Positions 1 to 6,535 of a stretch of 17,910 bases of DNA are shown here, in pieces. Every line of letters begins with the position of its first letter. The stretch's first letter is position 1. The notes beneath the pieces are model-generated. The model was given only the letters and a program-made list of their open reading frames with translations. It searched no databases and was not told the origin of the DNA. This DNA is from Lysobacter_F sp035645555 (GTDB lineage: Bacteria; Pseudomonadota; Gammaproteobacteria; Xanthomonadales; Xanthomonadaceae). The DNA is taken from NCBI GenBank assembly GCA_035645555.1, contig DASQMI010000054.1, positions 1-17,910 of the forward strand, written 5' to 3'. A program made the translations under genes and the position numbers.

Positions 1-1
1 G

Positions 2-568
2 GAAAACAGCTACGACGTCGTCGTGCTGGACCTGATGCTGCCACGGCTCGACGGTATCGAGGTCTGCCGCCGCCTGCGCGGCGAGGCGCGCAAGTCGACC
101 CCGGTGCTGATGCTGACCGCGCGCGACACCCTCGACGAGAAGCTCACCGGCCTCGGCGCCGGCGCCGACGACTACCTCACCAAGCCGTTCGCGATCCAGG
201 AGCTGGAGGCGCGCCTGCGCGCGCTGATCCGCCGTGAGCGCAAGCAGGTCGGCGGCGAGGTGCTGAAGGTGGCCGACCTGGTGCTCGACCCGGCATCGCT
301 GCGGGTCACCCGCGGCGGGGTGGAGCTGCAGCTGTCGCCGATCGGCCTGCGCCTGCTGACCATCCTGATGCGGGAGTCGCCGCGGGTGGTGAGCCGCCAG
401 GAGATCGAGCGCGAGATCTGGGGCAACAGCCTGCCGGACTCGGACACGCTGCGCAGCCACCTCTACAATCTGCGCAAGACCATCGACAAGCCGTTCGACA
501 AGCCCCTGCTCCATACGGTACAGAGTGCGGGATACCGCATCGCGGATATCTCGCAGCCGCCGGAGTAG
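2..568 (+). CDS. OmpR/PhoB-family response regulator, 5' end missing
   Basis: DNA-binding response regulator of a two-component system. The reading frame is open to the left edge, so roughly the first 45 residues (first strand and acidic pocket) are outside the window; an internal GTG at 23 is not the start. Visible receiver features are the phospho-acceptor Asp in VVVLDLMLP (codon 29-31), the MLTA segment with its switch Thr, and the invariant Lys in LTKPF. The C-terminal half is a winged-helix transcriptional activator domain (LRLLTILMRESPRVVSRQEI, then SDTLRSHLYNLRKTID, ending in the GYRI wing). The kinase gene starts 10 bp downstream, so the two form an operon and are almost certainly cognate. 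The regulon and signal cannot be read from sequence. ColR, PhoP or PmrA/QseB-like identities are all possible, so no symbol is given. Confidence 0.93.
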   Translation, partial: ENSYDVVVLDLMLPRLDGIEVCRRLRGEARKSTPVLMLTARDTLDEKLTGLGAGADDYLTKPFAIQELEARLRALIRRERKQVGGEVLKVADLVLDPASLRVTRGGVELQLSPIGLRLLTILMRESPRVVSRQEIEREIWGNSLPDSDTLRSHLYNLRKTIDKPFDKPLLHTVQSAGYRIADISQPPE

Positions 569-578
569 CCGTCCGTTC

Positions 579-1859
579 ATGACCCAGGGACTGCCCCGCA
601 AGATCAAGTTCGCATTCCTGCTGCAGGCACTGATCGCCAGTGTGGCGATCACGCTCGGGATCGTGATTGCGGGGTGGGTGGTCGGCGAGTCGCTGCAGCG
701 CCAGCGGCTGGAGGCCGAGGCGGTGCGGTTCTGGGACGGGCGGGTGCGCGATCCCGCCTACCCGCCGCCGCGGTCCTCGACGGTGTGGGGCCATCTGCGG
801 GCGCCGGGCGCGCCCGCCGCCACCGTGCCGACCGAGCTGCGCGCGCTCGCGCCCGGCTGGCACGACCTCGACAGCCGGCGCGCCGCGCTGGTCCAGCAGC
901 GGCCGGAAGGCACGCTGTACCTCGTGCTCGACCACTGGGTGCTCAACCGCACGGTGCTGTGGATGGGCCTGGCGTCCGGCGTGCTGTCGCTGCTGGTCAC
1001 CTATTTCCTGACCTGGCTCACCTACCGCACGTCCAAGCGCCTCGTCGCGCCGGTGAGCTGGCTCGCCGACGTGGTGTCGCAGTGGGACCCGCGCGGCCCC
1101 GACCCGCACTCGCTCGGCAACCTGCCGGCCGAGGCCGGCCGCGAGGTGCATGCGCTGGCCGCGTCGCTGCGCGGACTGGCCGCGCGCATCGGCGACTTCG
1201 TCCAGCGCGAGCGCGAATTCACCCGCGACGCCAGCCACGAGCTGCGCACGCCGCTGACGGTGATCCGGGTGGCCACCGACCTGATGATGGCCGACCCCGA
1301 GATGCCGTCGCGCGCGGTGCGCTCGCTGGCGCGCGTGCAGCGCGCCGGGCGCGACATGGAGGCGGTGATCGACGCGTTCCTCATCCTCGCGCGCGAGGCC
1401 GCGGTGGAACCGCAGACCGAGGAGTTCGCGGTGGCCGACCTGGTCGCCGAGGAGATCGAGCGCGTGCAGCCGCTGCTGGTCGGCAAGCCGATCGAGCTGA
1501 AGGTGGTCGACGACGGCGCGCCCATGCTGGTGGCGCCGCCGCACGTGCTGCGGGTGATGATCGGCAACCTGCTGAGCAATGCGGTGCGCTTCACCGACCG
1601 CGGCGTGGTCGAGGTGCGGATGCGGCCGGACCGCATCGAGATCCGCGACACCGGCATCGGCATGTCGCAGGAGACGCTGGCGCGCGCGTTCGACCCGTTC
1701 TACCGCGCCAACGTGGAAGCCCAGGGTGGCAAGGGCATGGGGCTGTCGATCGTGCGCCGGCTCGGCGAGCGCTTCGGTTGGCCGGTGGAGCTGGAAAGCA
1801 CGCTCGGCGTCGGCACGGTCGCCATCATCCGCTTCGCCGGCAAGGCCGCCGGCGCCTGA
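579..1859 (+). CDS. Membrane sensor histidine kinase
   Basis: Inner-membrane sensor kinase, 426 aa, partner of the upstream regulator. I start at ATG 579 (GGAG at 562-565, 13 nt upstream); an earlier in-frame ATG at 525 would overlap the regulator and add a basic leader before the membrane segment. TM1 is about residues 11-34, followed by a periplasmic loop of about 90 residues and TM2 about 124-147. A short linker leads to the HisKA box (FTRDASHELRTPLT, phospho-acceptor H220). The HATPase domain shows N box GNLLSNAVRFT (N330, N334), G1 box DTGIG at 357-361 and G2 box GGKGMGLS at 383-390, so the enzyme looks catalytically intact. The periplasmic loop has no recognisable PAS/Cache fold, and the ligand is unknown. 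Similarity to ColS/PhoQ-type kinases is a general impression only. Confidence 0.93.
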   Translation: MTQGLPRKIKFAFLLQALIASVAITLGIVIAGWVVGESLQRQRLEAEAVRFWDGRVRDPAYPPPRSSTVWGHLRAPGAPAATVPTELRALAPGWHDLDSRRAALVQQRPEGTLYLVLDHWVLNRTVLWMGLASGVLSLLVTYFLTWLTYRTSKRLVAPVSWLADVVSQWDPRGPDPHSLGNLPAEAGREVHALAASLRGLAARIGDFVQREREFTRDASHELRTPLTVIRVATDLMMADPEMPSRAVRSLARVQRAGRDMEAVIDAFLILAREAAVEPQTEEFAVADLVAEEIERVQPLLVGKPIELKVVDDGAPMLVAPPHVLRVMIGNLLSNAVRFTDRGVVEVRMRPDRIEIRDTGIGMSQETLARAFDPFYRANVEAQGGKGMGLSIVRRLGERFGWPVELESTLGVGTVAIIRFAGKAAGA

Positions 1860-1906
1860 ATCCGCCGGCCCGCTGACCCGACGGCGCCGCGCCGAGTAAC
1901 GCATGA

Positions 1907-1926
1907 TCGGCGGGCCTTTCCGCCGA
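1907..1926. other. GC-rich stem-loop between kinase and peptidase genes
   Basis: Perfect 7-bp inverted repeat TCGGCGG / CCGCCGA with a 6-nt loop (GCCTTT), 47 bp after the kinase stop. There is no T-tract after it, so it is at best a weak or Rho-assisted terminator. The rest of the 120-bp gap holds a direct repeat of GATCGGCG (1905-1912 and 1933-1940) and no clear promoter. Confidence 0.3.
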
Positions 1927-1979
1927 CGCCGCGATCGGCGAACCTTCGTGCTTCGTCCCCTGCCTGCCTGGCTCCGCCG

Positions 1980-3008
1980 ATGCGCGTCCTCGTTCCGCTG
2001 CTGCTGTTCGTCGTCATGACCTCCGTCCACGCCGCCGACCGCTCCGAGCCCGCCGCGCCGCCGCAAAGCAAGGTCGCGCTGGTCATCCACGGCGGCGCCG
2101 GCTTCGTGCCGAAGGAGGCGCTGAGCGAGGCCGACCGCCGCGAGGTGCACGCCACCCTCAACCGCGCGCTGGATGCCGGCTACGCGGTGCTGCGCCGGGG
2201 CGGTACCGCGCTCGACGCGGTCGAGGCGGCGGTGGTGGTGCTGGAGGAGTCGCCGCGCTTCAACGCCGGCAAGGGCGCGGTGTTCAACGCGCGGGGCGGG
2301 CACGAGCTCGACGCCTCGATCATGGAAGGCCACACCCGTCGCGCCGGGGCGGTGGCCGGCGTGACCACCGTGCGCAACCCGATCAAGCTGGCGCGCGCGG
2401 TGATGGAGCACAGCCCGCACGTGATGCTGGCCGGCGCCGGTGCCGAGGCGTTCGCCGACACCCGGTCGGAGATCGAACGCGTGCCGAACCAATGGTTCGA
2501 CACCCCCCATCGCCGCGAGCAGCTGGAGAAGGCGCAGAAAGCCGAGCGCGCGAAGCAGGCGCTGCACCGCGAGAGCGACAGCGAGCAGCCGCCGTACTTC
2601 GGCACCGTCGGCGCGGTGGCGCTCGACGCGCACGGCCATATCGCCGCGGCCACCAGCACCGGCGGCATGACCAACAAGCGCTGGGGCCGCGTCGGCGACT
2701 CGCCGATCATCGGCGCCGGCACCTGGGCCGACGAGCGCTGCGGCGTCTCCAGTACCGGCTGGGGCGAGTTCTACATCCGCCACGCGGTCGCCCACGACAT
2801 CTGCGCGCGGGTGGCCTACCGCGGCGACGCGCTGCAGGCGGCGGCCGAGGAAGTGGTCAACCGCGTCGTGCCGGCCGCGGGCGGCGACGGCGGCGCGATC
2901 GCACTCGACCGCGACGGCAACATCGCCATGCCGTTCAACAGTGGCAGCATGTTCCGCGGCTGGATCCGCCCCGACGGCAGCCGCGGCACGGCCATCCACG
3001 AGGACTGA
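1980..3008 (+). CDS. Exported isoaspartyl peptidase / L-asparaginase (Ntn-hydrolase, plant type)
   Basis: 342-aa precursor of the asparaginase-2 / IaaA family, which hydrolyses isoaspartyl dipeptides and L-asparagine after autocleavage into alpha and beta subunits. The N-terminus is a Sec signal peptide (MRVLVPLLLFVVMTSVHA, probable cleavage after residue 18), so it acts in the periplasm. Family marks are VIHGGAG near 35-41, RFNAGKGAVFN, the catalytic GTVGAVALD with nucleophile Thr209, TSTGGMTNK and RVGDSPIIGAG (R236-D240, substrate carboxylate binding). Autocleavage is predicted between G208 and T209. Length matches the family. The start is supported by the signal peptide rather than by a ribosome-binding site, as none is obvious. 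The gene stands alone between the kinase and dgkA. Confidence 0.93.
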   Translation: MRVLVPLLLFVVMTSVHAADRSEPAAPPQSKVALVIHGGAGFVPKEALSEADRREVHATLNRALDAGYAVLRRGGTALDAVEAAVVVLEESPRFNAGKGAVFNARGGHELDASIMEGHTRRAGAVAGVTTVRNPIKLARAVMEHSPHVMLAGAGAEAFADTRSEIERVPNQWFDTPHRREQLEKAQKAERAKQALHRESDSEQPPYFGTVGAVALDAHGHIAAATSTGGMTNKRWGRVGDSPIIGAGTWADERCGVSSTGWGEFYIRHAVAHDICARVAYRGDALQAAAEEVVNRVVPAAGGDGGAIALDRDGNIAMPFNSGSMFRGWIRPDGSRGTAIHED

Positions 3009-3018
3009 GCCGGCACGC

Positions 3019-3037
3019 CAGGCCGGCGCCCGGCCTG
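3019..3037 (+). terminator. Candidate hairpin terminator after the isoaspartyl peptidase gene
   Basis: Perfect 8-bp stem CAGGCCGG / CCGGCCTG closed by a CGC triloop, 11 nt after the peptidase stop. It is followed by TGGCAGAATTG, not a T-run, so it is not a canonical intrinsic terminator. Its position right after a stop and before a new gene with a good ribosome-binding site suggests a transcriptional boundary. Confidence 0.35.
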
Positions 3038-3040
3038 TGG

Positions 3041-3046
3041 CAGAAT
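3041..3046 (+). promoter_or_regulatory. Possible -10 element for dgkA
   Basis: CAGAAT matches TATAAT at four of six positions and lies in the 121-bp gap between the peptidase and dgkA, just after the hairpin at 3019-3037. No good -35 hexamer is found 16-18 bp upstream, so this is a weak call. Confidence 0.2.
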
Positions 3047-3129
3047 TGCCCGCCCGATGCGCGCCCGGACGGCGCGCCGACCGCGCGTTGAGCGCCATCC
3101 ATCACCACGTCGACGCGCAGGGGGCGCAC

Positions 3130-3510
3130 ATGGCGGACGAATACGGGCACCTGCCCCGCAGGCCGGGGCGCGTGCTGAAGGCGGCCTGGTGGTCGCTCAA
3201 AGGCCTGCAGGCGGCGTGGCTGCACGAGTCGTCGTTCCGGCTCGAGGTCTACCTGTTCGTCGTGCTGGCGCCGCTGGGCTGGTGGCTCGGTCGCACGCCG
3301 GTGGAGCAGGCGCTGCTGATCGGCTCGCTGCTGCTGGTGCTGTCGGTGGAGCTGCTGAACTCGGCGGTGGAAGCGGTGATCGAGCGCTACGGCGCCGAGC
3401 ACCACGAGCTCGCCGGGCGCGCCAAGGACATGGGTTCGGCGGCGGTGCTGGTGGTGATGGCCAACGTGGTGCTGGTGTGGGCGCTGATCGTCGGCCCGCG
3501 CCTGTTCTGA
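3130..3510 (+). CDS. dgkA: Diacylglycerol kinase, integral membrane DgkA
   Basis: 126-aa inner-membrane kinase that phosphorylates diacylglycerol to phosphatidic acid with ATP. This recycles the diacylglycerol left when headgroups are transferred from phospholipids to periplasmic glucans or lipid A. ATG 3130 is chosen because AGGGGG (3119-3124) sits 5 nt upstream and the product then matches the 122-aa E. coli enzyme; the frame stays open further upstream, but that extension has no membrane protein character. It has the surface helix AAWWSLKGLQAAWLHESSFR (19-38), three TM helices (about 40-55, 59-77, 104-121) and the signature ELLNSAVEA...ELAGRAKDMGSAAV. Catalytic Glu74 and Glu81 correspond to E. 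coli Glu69 and Glu76. terC follows after 31 bp and may be co-transcribed. Confidence 0.96.
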   Translation: MADEYGHLPRRPGRVLKAAWWSLKGLQAAWLHESSFRLEVYLFVVLAPLGWWLGRTPVEQALLIGSLLLVLSVELLNSAVEAVIERYGAEHHELAGRAKDMGSAAVLVVMANVVLVWALIVGPRLF

Positions 3511-3541
3511 AGTTTCCGATTCTGTCGAGGATGCATCGCCC

Positions 3542-4282
3542 GTGCTGATGGAAATGCTGACCGATCCGCAGGTGTGGATCACCCTGTTCACGTTGAGCGC
3601 GATCGAGATCGTGCTCGGCATCGACAATCTGGTGTTCATCTCGATCGCGGTCAGCAAGCTGCCCTACGCGCGCCGCGAGGCGGCGCGCAAGTTCGGCATC
3701 GCGGTGGCGTGCATCACCCGCATCGGCCTGCTGGTGACCCTGGCGTGGCTGGCCGGCCTGACCCACGACCTGTTCACCGTGGCCGGCCATGGCATCTCGA
3801 TCCGGGACCTGGTGCTGATCCTGGGCGGAGTGTTCCTGGTGGTGAAAGGCATCGGCGAGATCCGCGACCTGATCGTCGGCGAAGCCGAGGAAGAGGACAT
3901 CCACACCCGGCCGGCGAATTCGTTCTGGGCGGTGATCGCGCAGATCGCCATCATCGACATCGTGTTCTCGCTGGATTCCGTGATCGCCGCGGTCGGCATG
4001 GCCAACCACATCCCGGTGATGGTCGCAGCGATCCTGCTGGCGGTGGCGGTGATGCTGCTGGCGTCCAAGCCGCTGGGCCGCTTCATCGACCATAACCCGA
4101 CGGTGAAGATGCTGGCGCTGGCGTTCATCGTGCTGGTCGGCTTCTACCTGGTCGCCGACGGCTTCGAGCTGCACATCCCGAAGGGCTACGTGTACGCGGC
4201 GATGGGCTTCTCGGCGCTGGTCGAGACCCTGAACCTGTGGGCCAAGCGGCGGGCGCAGCGGCGGATGGTGCCGGCCGAGTGA
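3542..4282 (+). CDS. TerC-family integral membrane protein (probable metal exporter)
   Basis: 246-aa polytopic inner-membrane protein of the TerC family. Studied members include Mn2+ exporters (Alx, MeeF/MeeY) and tellurite-resistance TerC; the substrate here is not known. Both acidic TM signatures are present: EIVLGIDNLVFISI (22-35) and IDIVFSLDSVIAAV (138-151), with the paired Asp residues thought to bind metal. About seven TM segments can be drawn, and the acidic loop EAEEEDIH (114-121) lies between the halves. GTG 3542 is preferred because GAGGA (3527-3531) is 10 nt upstream; ATG 3548, two codons later, gives the usual family start MEMLTDPQ and is nearly as likely. No yybP-ykoY manganese riboswitch fits in the 31-bp gap after dgkA. 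Confidence 0.9.
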   Translation: MLMEMLTDPQVWITLFTLSAIEIVLGIDNLVFISIAVSKLPYARREAARKFGIAVACITRIGLLVTLAWLAGLTHDLFTVAGHGISIRDLVLILGGVFLVVKGIGEIRDLIVGEAEEEDIHTRPANSFWAVIAQIAIIDIVFSLDSVIAAVGMANHIPVMVAAILLAVAVMLLASKPLGRFIDHNPTVKMLALAFIVLVGFYLVADGFELHIPKGYVYAAMGFSALVETLNLWAKRRAQRRMVPAE

Positions 4283-4293
4283 GCCCCCGTTGC

Positions 4294-4309
4294 GCCGCGT
4301 GAACGCGGC
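4294..4309 (+). other. Stem-loop with UGAA tetraloop upstream of lemA
   Basis: Perfect 6-bp stem GCCGCG / CGCGGC closed by TGAA, 11 nt after the terC stop and 8 nt before a second hairpin that covers the lemA ribosome-binding site. No T-run follows. It could be a weak terminator, an mRNA 3'-end stabiliser or part of a leader structure. Confidence 0.4.
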
Positions 4310-4317
4310 TGCTGGAA

Positions 4318-4341
4318 TCCTTGCGGTCCCTGTGCAAGGAG
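4318..4341 (+). promoter_or_regulatory. Hairpin sequestering the lemA Shine-Dalgarno
   Basis: TCCTTGC (4318-4324) and GCAAGGA (4334-4340) form a perfect 7-bp stem with a 9-nt loop. The 3' arm contains all but the last base of AAGGAG (4336-4341), the only strong ribosome-binding site for the ATG at 4350. In the folded mRNA the site would be occluded, consistent with RNA-level control such as a thermometer, protein-binding or coupling to terC translation. Only the pairing is seen; regulation is inferred. Confidence 0.5.
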
Positions 4342-4349
4342 TGGCTGCC

Positions 4350-5039
4350 ATGCGGGTCGTGATCGTGCTGGTGCTGGCCGTGCTGCTGAGTGGCTGCGGC
4401 TACAACACCATCCAGCAGAAGGACGAGGCGGTGGACGCCGCCTGGTCGCAGGTGCTCAACGTCTACAAGCGGCGCGCCGACCTGGTGCCGAACCTGGTCG
4501 CGACGGTGCGCGGGTACGCCGCGCACGAGCAGCAGGTGCTCACCCAGGTGACCGAGGCGCGCGCGCGGGTCGGCAGCATCAACGTCAACGCCGACGACCC
4601 GACGTCGCTGCGCCAGTTCGAGCAGGCGCAGGGCGAGCTGCGCAGCGCGATCGGCCGCCTGCTGGTGGTCAGCGAGAACTACCCGCAGCTGAAGGCCGAC
4701 CAGCAGTTCCTGGCGCTGCAGGCGCAGCTGGAAGGCACCGAGAACCGGATCACGGTGGAGCGCCAGCGCTACATCGAGACCGTGCAGGAGTACAACACCT
4801 ACATCCGCCAGTTCCCGGTCAACATGACCGCGAAGATGTTCGGCTACGCGACGCGCCCGAACTTCACGGTGGAGGACGAGGCGGCGATCCAGCAGGCGCC
4901 GACGGTGGACTTCGGGACGCCGGCGCCGGCGGCGCAGCCAGCGACGGGTGCGCCGGTCCAGCCGCCGCCCGCGCAGTCGCAGCCGCCCGCGCAGTCGCAG
5001 CCGCCTGCGCCGCAACCGGCCCCGGCCCGCGGCGGCTGA
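4350..5039 (+). CDS. lemA: LemA-family lipoprotein
   Basis: 229-aa LemA-family protein of unknown biochemical role, usually encoded next to TPM/YgcG proteins, as here. ATG 4350 follows a strong AAGGAG (4336-4341) with 8-nt spacing; an earlier in-frame start near 4290 would put 20 residues ahead of the signal. The N-terminus is a lipoprotein signal ending in the lipobox LSGC, with Cys16 as the lipidated residue. The next residues (G17, Y18) contain no Asp avoidance signal, so outer-membrane sorting is likely. The core is the helical LemA domain (IQQKDEAVDAAWSQVLNVYK, RRADLVPNLVATVRGYA, then YNTYIRQFPVNMTAKMFGY). The last 40 or so residues are a Pro/Gln/Ala-rich tail with an exact duplicated 18-bp unit. 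The next gene begins 17 bp downstream. Confidence 0.94.
   Translation: MRVVIVLVLAVLLSGCGYNTIQQKDEAVDAAWSQVLNVYKRRADLVPNLVATVRGYAAHEQQVLTQVTEARARVGSINVNADDPTSLRQFEQAQGELRSAIGRLLVVSENYPQLKADQQFLALQAQLEGTENRITVERQRYIETVQEYNTYIRQFPVNMTAKMFGYATRPNFTVEDEAAIQQAPTVDFGTPAPAAQPATGAPVQPPPAQSQPPAQSQPPAPQPAPARGG
4965..5000 (+). repeat. Exact 18-bp tandem duplication encoding PPAQSQ twice
   Basis: Two identical adjacent copies (4965-4982 and 4983-5000) of CCGCCCGCGCAGTCGCAG lie in the lemA tail, followed by a degenerate third unit (PPAPQP). The unit is a multiple of three, so copy-number change would lengthen or shorten the proline-rich tail without a frameshift. Confidence 0.9.
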
Positions 5040-5056
5040 GCCCGCGGCCGACACCG

Positions 5057-5980
5057 ATGCCTGCGCAGCCCGCCCGCGCTGGCCGCCACCGCGCGCGCGG
5101 CATCGCCGCGACGTGGGTGGCGTTGGTCGCGCTGCTGTGGGCGCTGGCACTGCCCGCGCAGTCGCTGGCGCCGATCCCGCCGCTGATCTCGCCGGTGATC
5201 GACACCACCGGCACGCTCGATGCCGCCAGCCGGCAGCGGCTGGAGCAGCAGGCGCTCGCGCTGCAGCAGCGCAAGGGCGCTCAGCTGCAGATCCTGGTGG
5301 TGCCGACCACCCAGCCGGAGGACATCGCGCAATACGCGGTGCGCGCGTTCGAGCAATTCCGGCTCGGCCGCGAGAAGACCGACGACGGCGTGCTGGTGGT
5401 GGTCGCCAAGAACGACCGCCGGGTGCGCATCGAGGTCGGCTACGGCCTGGAGGGCGCGATCCCGGACGCGATCGCCTCTCGGGTGGTGCAGGAGTACCTG
5501 GTGCCGAAGTTTCGCCAGGGCGACTTCGGCGGCGGCCTGCTCGACGCGACCGCGGCACTGGTGCAGCTGATCGACGGCGAGCCGCTGCCGCCGCCGATGG
5601 CCGATCCGGCTCCGCGCGGCGGCGGGGGCGGCAGCTGGCTGGTGGCGCTGCTGGCAGCGTTCATCGTGGCGCAGGTGGTGCGTGCGTTCGCGCGCCGCGC
5701 GCCGGCGCTGGTGCGCGGTGCGCTCACCGGCGGCGCCGCCGGCGGGGTCGCCTGGCTGCTGTCGGCGTTGCTGCCGATCGGCCTGTTCGCCGGGCTGTTC
5801 GGATTCTTCATGGGGCTCGCCGGCGTCGCCTCCGGGCGCTACGTGCGCGGCGGCCACGGCATCGGCGGATGGGGCGGGTTCGGTGGCGGCGGCTTCGGCG
5901 GCGGGGGCGGGTTCGGCGGTGGCGGCTGGTCCGGCGGCGGCGGCATGAGCGGCGGCGGCGGTGCGTCCGGCAGCTGGTGA
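5057..5980 (+). CDS. Exported, membrane-anchored TPM-domain (YgcG-type) protein with glycine-rich tail
   Basis: 307-aa protein. Residues 16-38 form a signal peptide or anchor (probable cleavage after QSLA38). The TPM domain spans about 44-175, with VIDTTGTLDAAS at its start, then KGAQLQILVVPTT, LGREKTDDGVLVVVAKNDRR and VEVGYGLEG-like RIEVGYGLEG, and FGGGLLDATAALVQLI at its end. Two hydrophobic stretches follow (193-209 and 230-256). The last 43 residues are almost pure Gly with periodic Phe/Trp (GGFGGGGFGGGGGFGGGGW). TPM domains resemble thylakoid acid phosphatase TLP18.3 (Psb32), but bacterial function is unclear. Gene order lemA - ygcG-like - TPM is a known recurrent cluster. The ATG at 5057 lacks a clear ribosome-binding site; the first 15 residues are an unusually long basic n-region, so a later start is possible. 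Confidence 0.88.
   Translation: MPAQPARAGRHRARGIAATWVALVALLWALALPAQSLAPIPPLISPVIDTTGTLDAASRQRLEQQALALQQRKGAQLQILVVPTTQPEDIAQYAVRAFEQFRLGREKTDDGVLVVVAKNDRRVRIEVGYGLEGAIPDAIASRVVQEYLVPKFRQGDFGGGLLDATAALVQLIDGEPLPPPMADPAPRGGGGGSWLVALLAAFIVAQVVRAFARRAPALVRGALTGGAAGGVAWLLSALLPIGLFAGLFGFFMGLAGVASGRYVRGGHGIGGWGGFGGGGFGGGGGFGGGGWSGGGGMSGGGGASGSW
5849..5977 (+). repeat. Low-complexity Gly-rich coding tract
   Basis: Imperfect GGC/GGG-rich repeats encode the glycine tail of the TPM protein (about residues 265-307) with interspersed Phe, Trp, Met and Ser. The protein ends in GASGSW. Such tails are common in YgcG-type proteins; the repeat structure makes length variation between strains likely. Confidence 0.8.
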
Positions 5981-5987
5981 GGCGACG

Positions 5988-6479
5988 ATGAGACTGTTCA
6001 GGCACCTGTTCGCACCTTCGACCGCGCGGATGTTCCCGGAAGCGAGCGTTCAGCGCATTGCCGATGCGATCGCCGAGGGCGAGCGCCGTCATCGCGGCGA
6101 GGTTTGCTTCGCGGTCGAGGCCGCGCTGCCGCCGGCGGCGGTCTGGGCCGGGATGGACGCCCGCGCCCGCGCGCTGGAGGTGTTCTCGCAGCTGCGGGTG
6201 TGGGACACCGAGGCCAACAACGGCGTGCTGCTGTACCTGCTGCTCGCCGACCACCGCATCGAGATCGTCGCCGACCGTGGCTTCCACGATCGCGTCGGTG
6301 CGGACGACTGGCGCGCGATCTGCGCGGCGATCGAGCAGCGCCTGCGCGCCGGCCGGGCGGAGGAGGCGGTGCTGCACGGGATCGCGGCGATCACCGACTG
6401 CGTCGCCCGCCACTTCCCGCGCGCCGAGGGCGAGCACGACCACAACGAACTGCCTGACCGGCCGCACGTGCTGCGCTGA
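5988..6479 (+). CDS. Second TPM-domain protein, without signal peptide
   Basis: 163-aa protein. ATG 5988 is supported by GAGG (5979-5982) overlapping the stop of the previous gene; only 7 bp separate the two genes, so they are co-translated or co-transcribed. The start MRLFRHLFAPSTARMFPEAS is amphipathic and basic rather than a signal peptide, so a cytosolic or peripheral location is inferred. The TPM core is recognisable: EGERRHRGEVCFAVEAALP, the pattern WDTEANNGVLLYLLLADHRIEIVADRGF (matching the DDGVLVVVAKNDRRVRIEVGYG of the upstream protein), then a C-terminal AAITDCVARHFPR helix. It ends before any Gly-rich tail or TM segment. Together with LemA and the exported TPM protein it completes a three-gene envelope cluster. 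The enzymatic role, if any, is unknown. Confidence 0.87.
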   Translation: MRLFRHLFAPSTARMFPEASVQRIADAIAEGERRHRGEVCFAVEAALPPAAVWAGMDARARALEVFSQLRVWDTEANNGVLLYLLLADHRIEIVADRGFHDRVGADDWRAICAAIEQRLRAGRAEEAVLHGIAAITDCVARHFPRAEGEHDHNELPDRPHVLR

Positions 6480-6503
6480 CGGTCGCGCCGCGGCCGGCTG
6501 GGG

Positions 6504-6509
6504 CACAAT
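6504..6509 (+). promoter_or_regulatory. Possible -10 element for lgt
   Basis: CACAAT matches TATAAT at four of six positions, 26 bp before the lgt ATG and within the 56-bp gap after the TPM gene. The predicted RNA start would leave a short leader carrying the GAGG ribosome-binding site (6526-6529). No convincing -35 is seen. Confidence 0.3.
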
Positions 6510-6535
6510 ACCGGCGTCCGTCGTTGAGGCCGCCC

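Noticed and set aside
306..3098. 930-codon open frame on the minus strand opposite the kinase and peptidase genes
   Set aside because: It is antisense to two genes with complete family motifs, and its product is low-complexity Arg/Ala/His-rich text. Long shadow frames are expected in DNA with such GC-rich third positions.
3511..3541. Possible yybP-ykoY manganese riboswitch before the TerC-family gene
   Set aside because: The gap is only 31 bp, far too short for the element, and none of its conserved loops can be seen in or just upstream of it.
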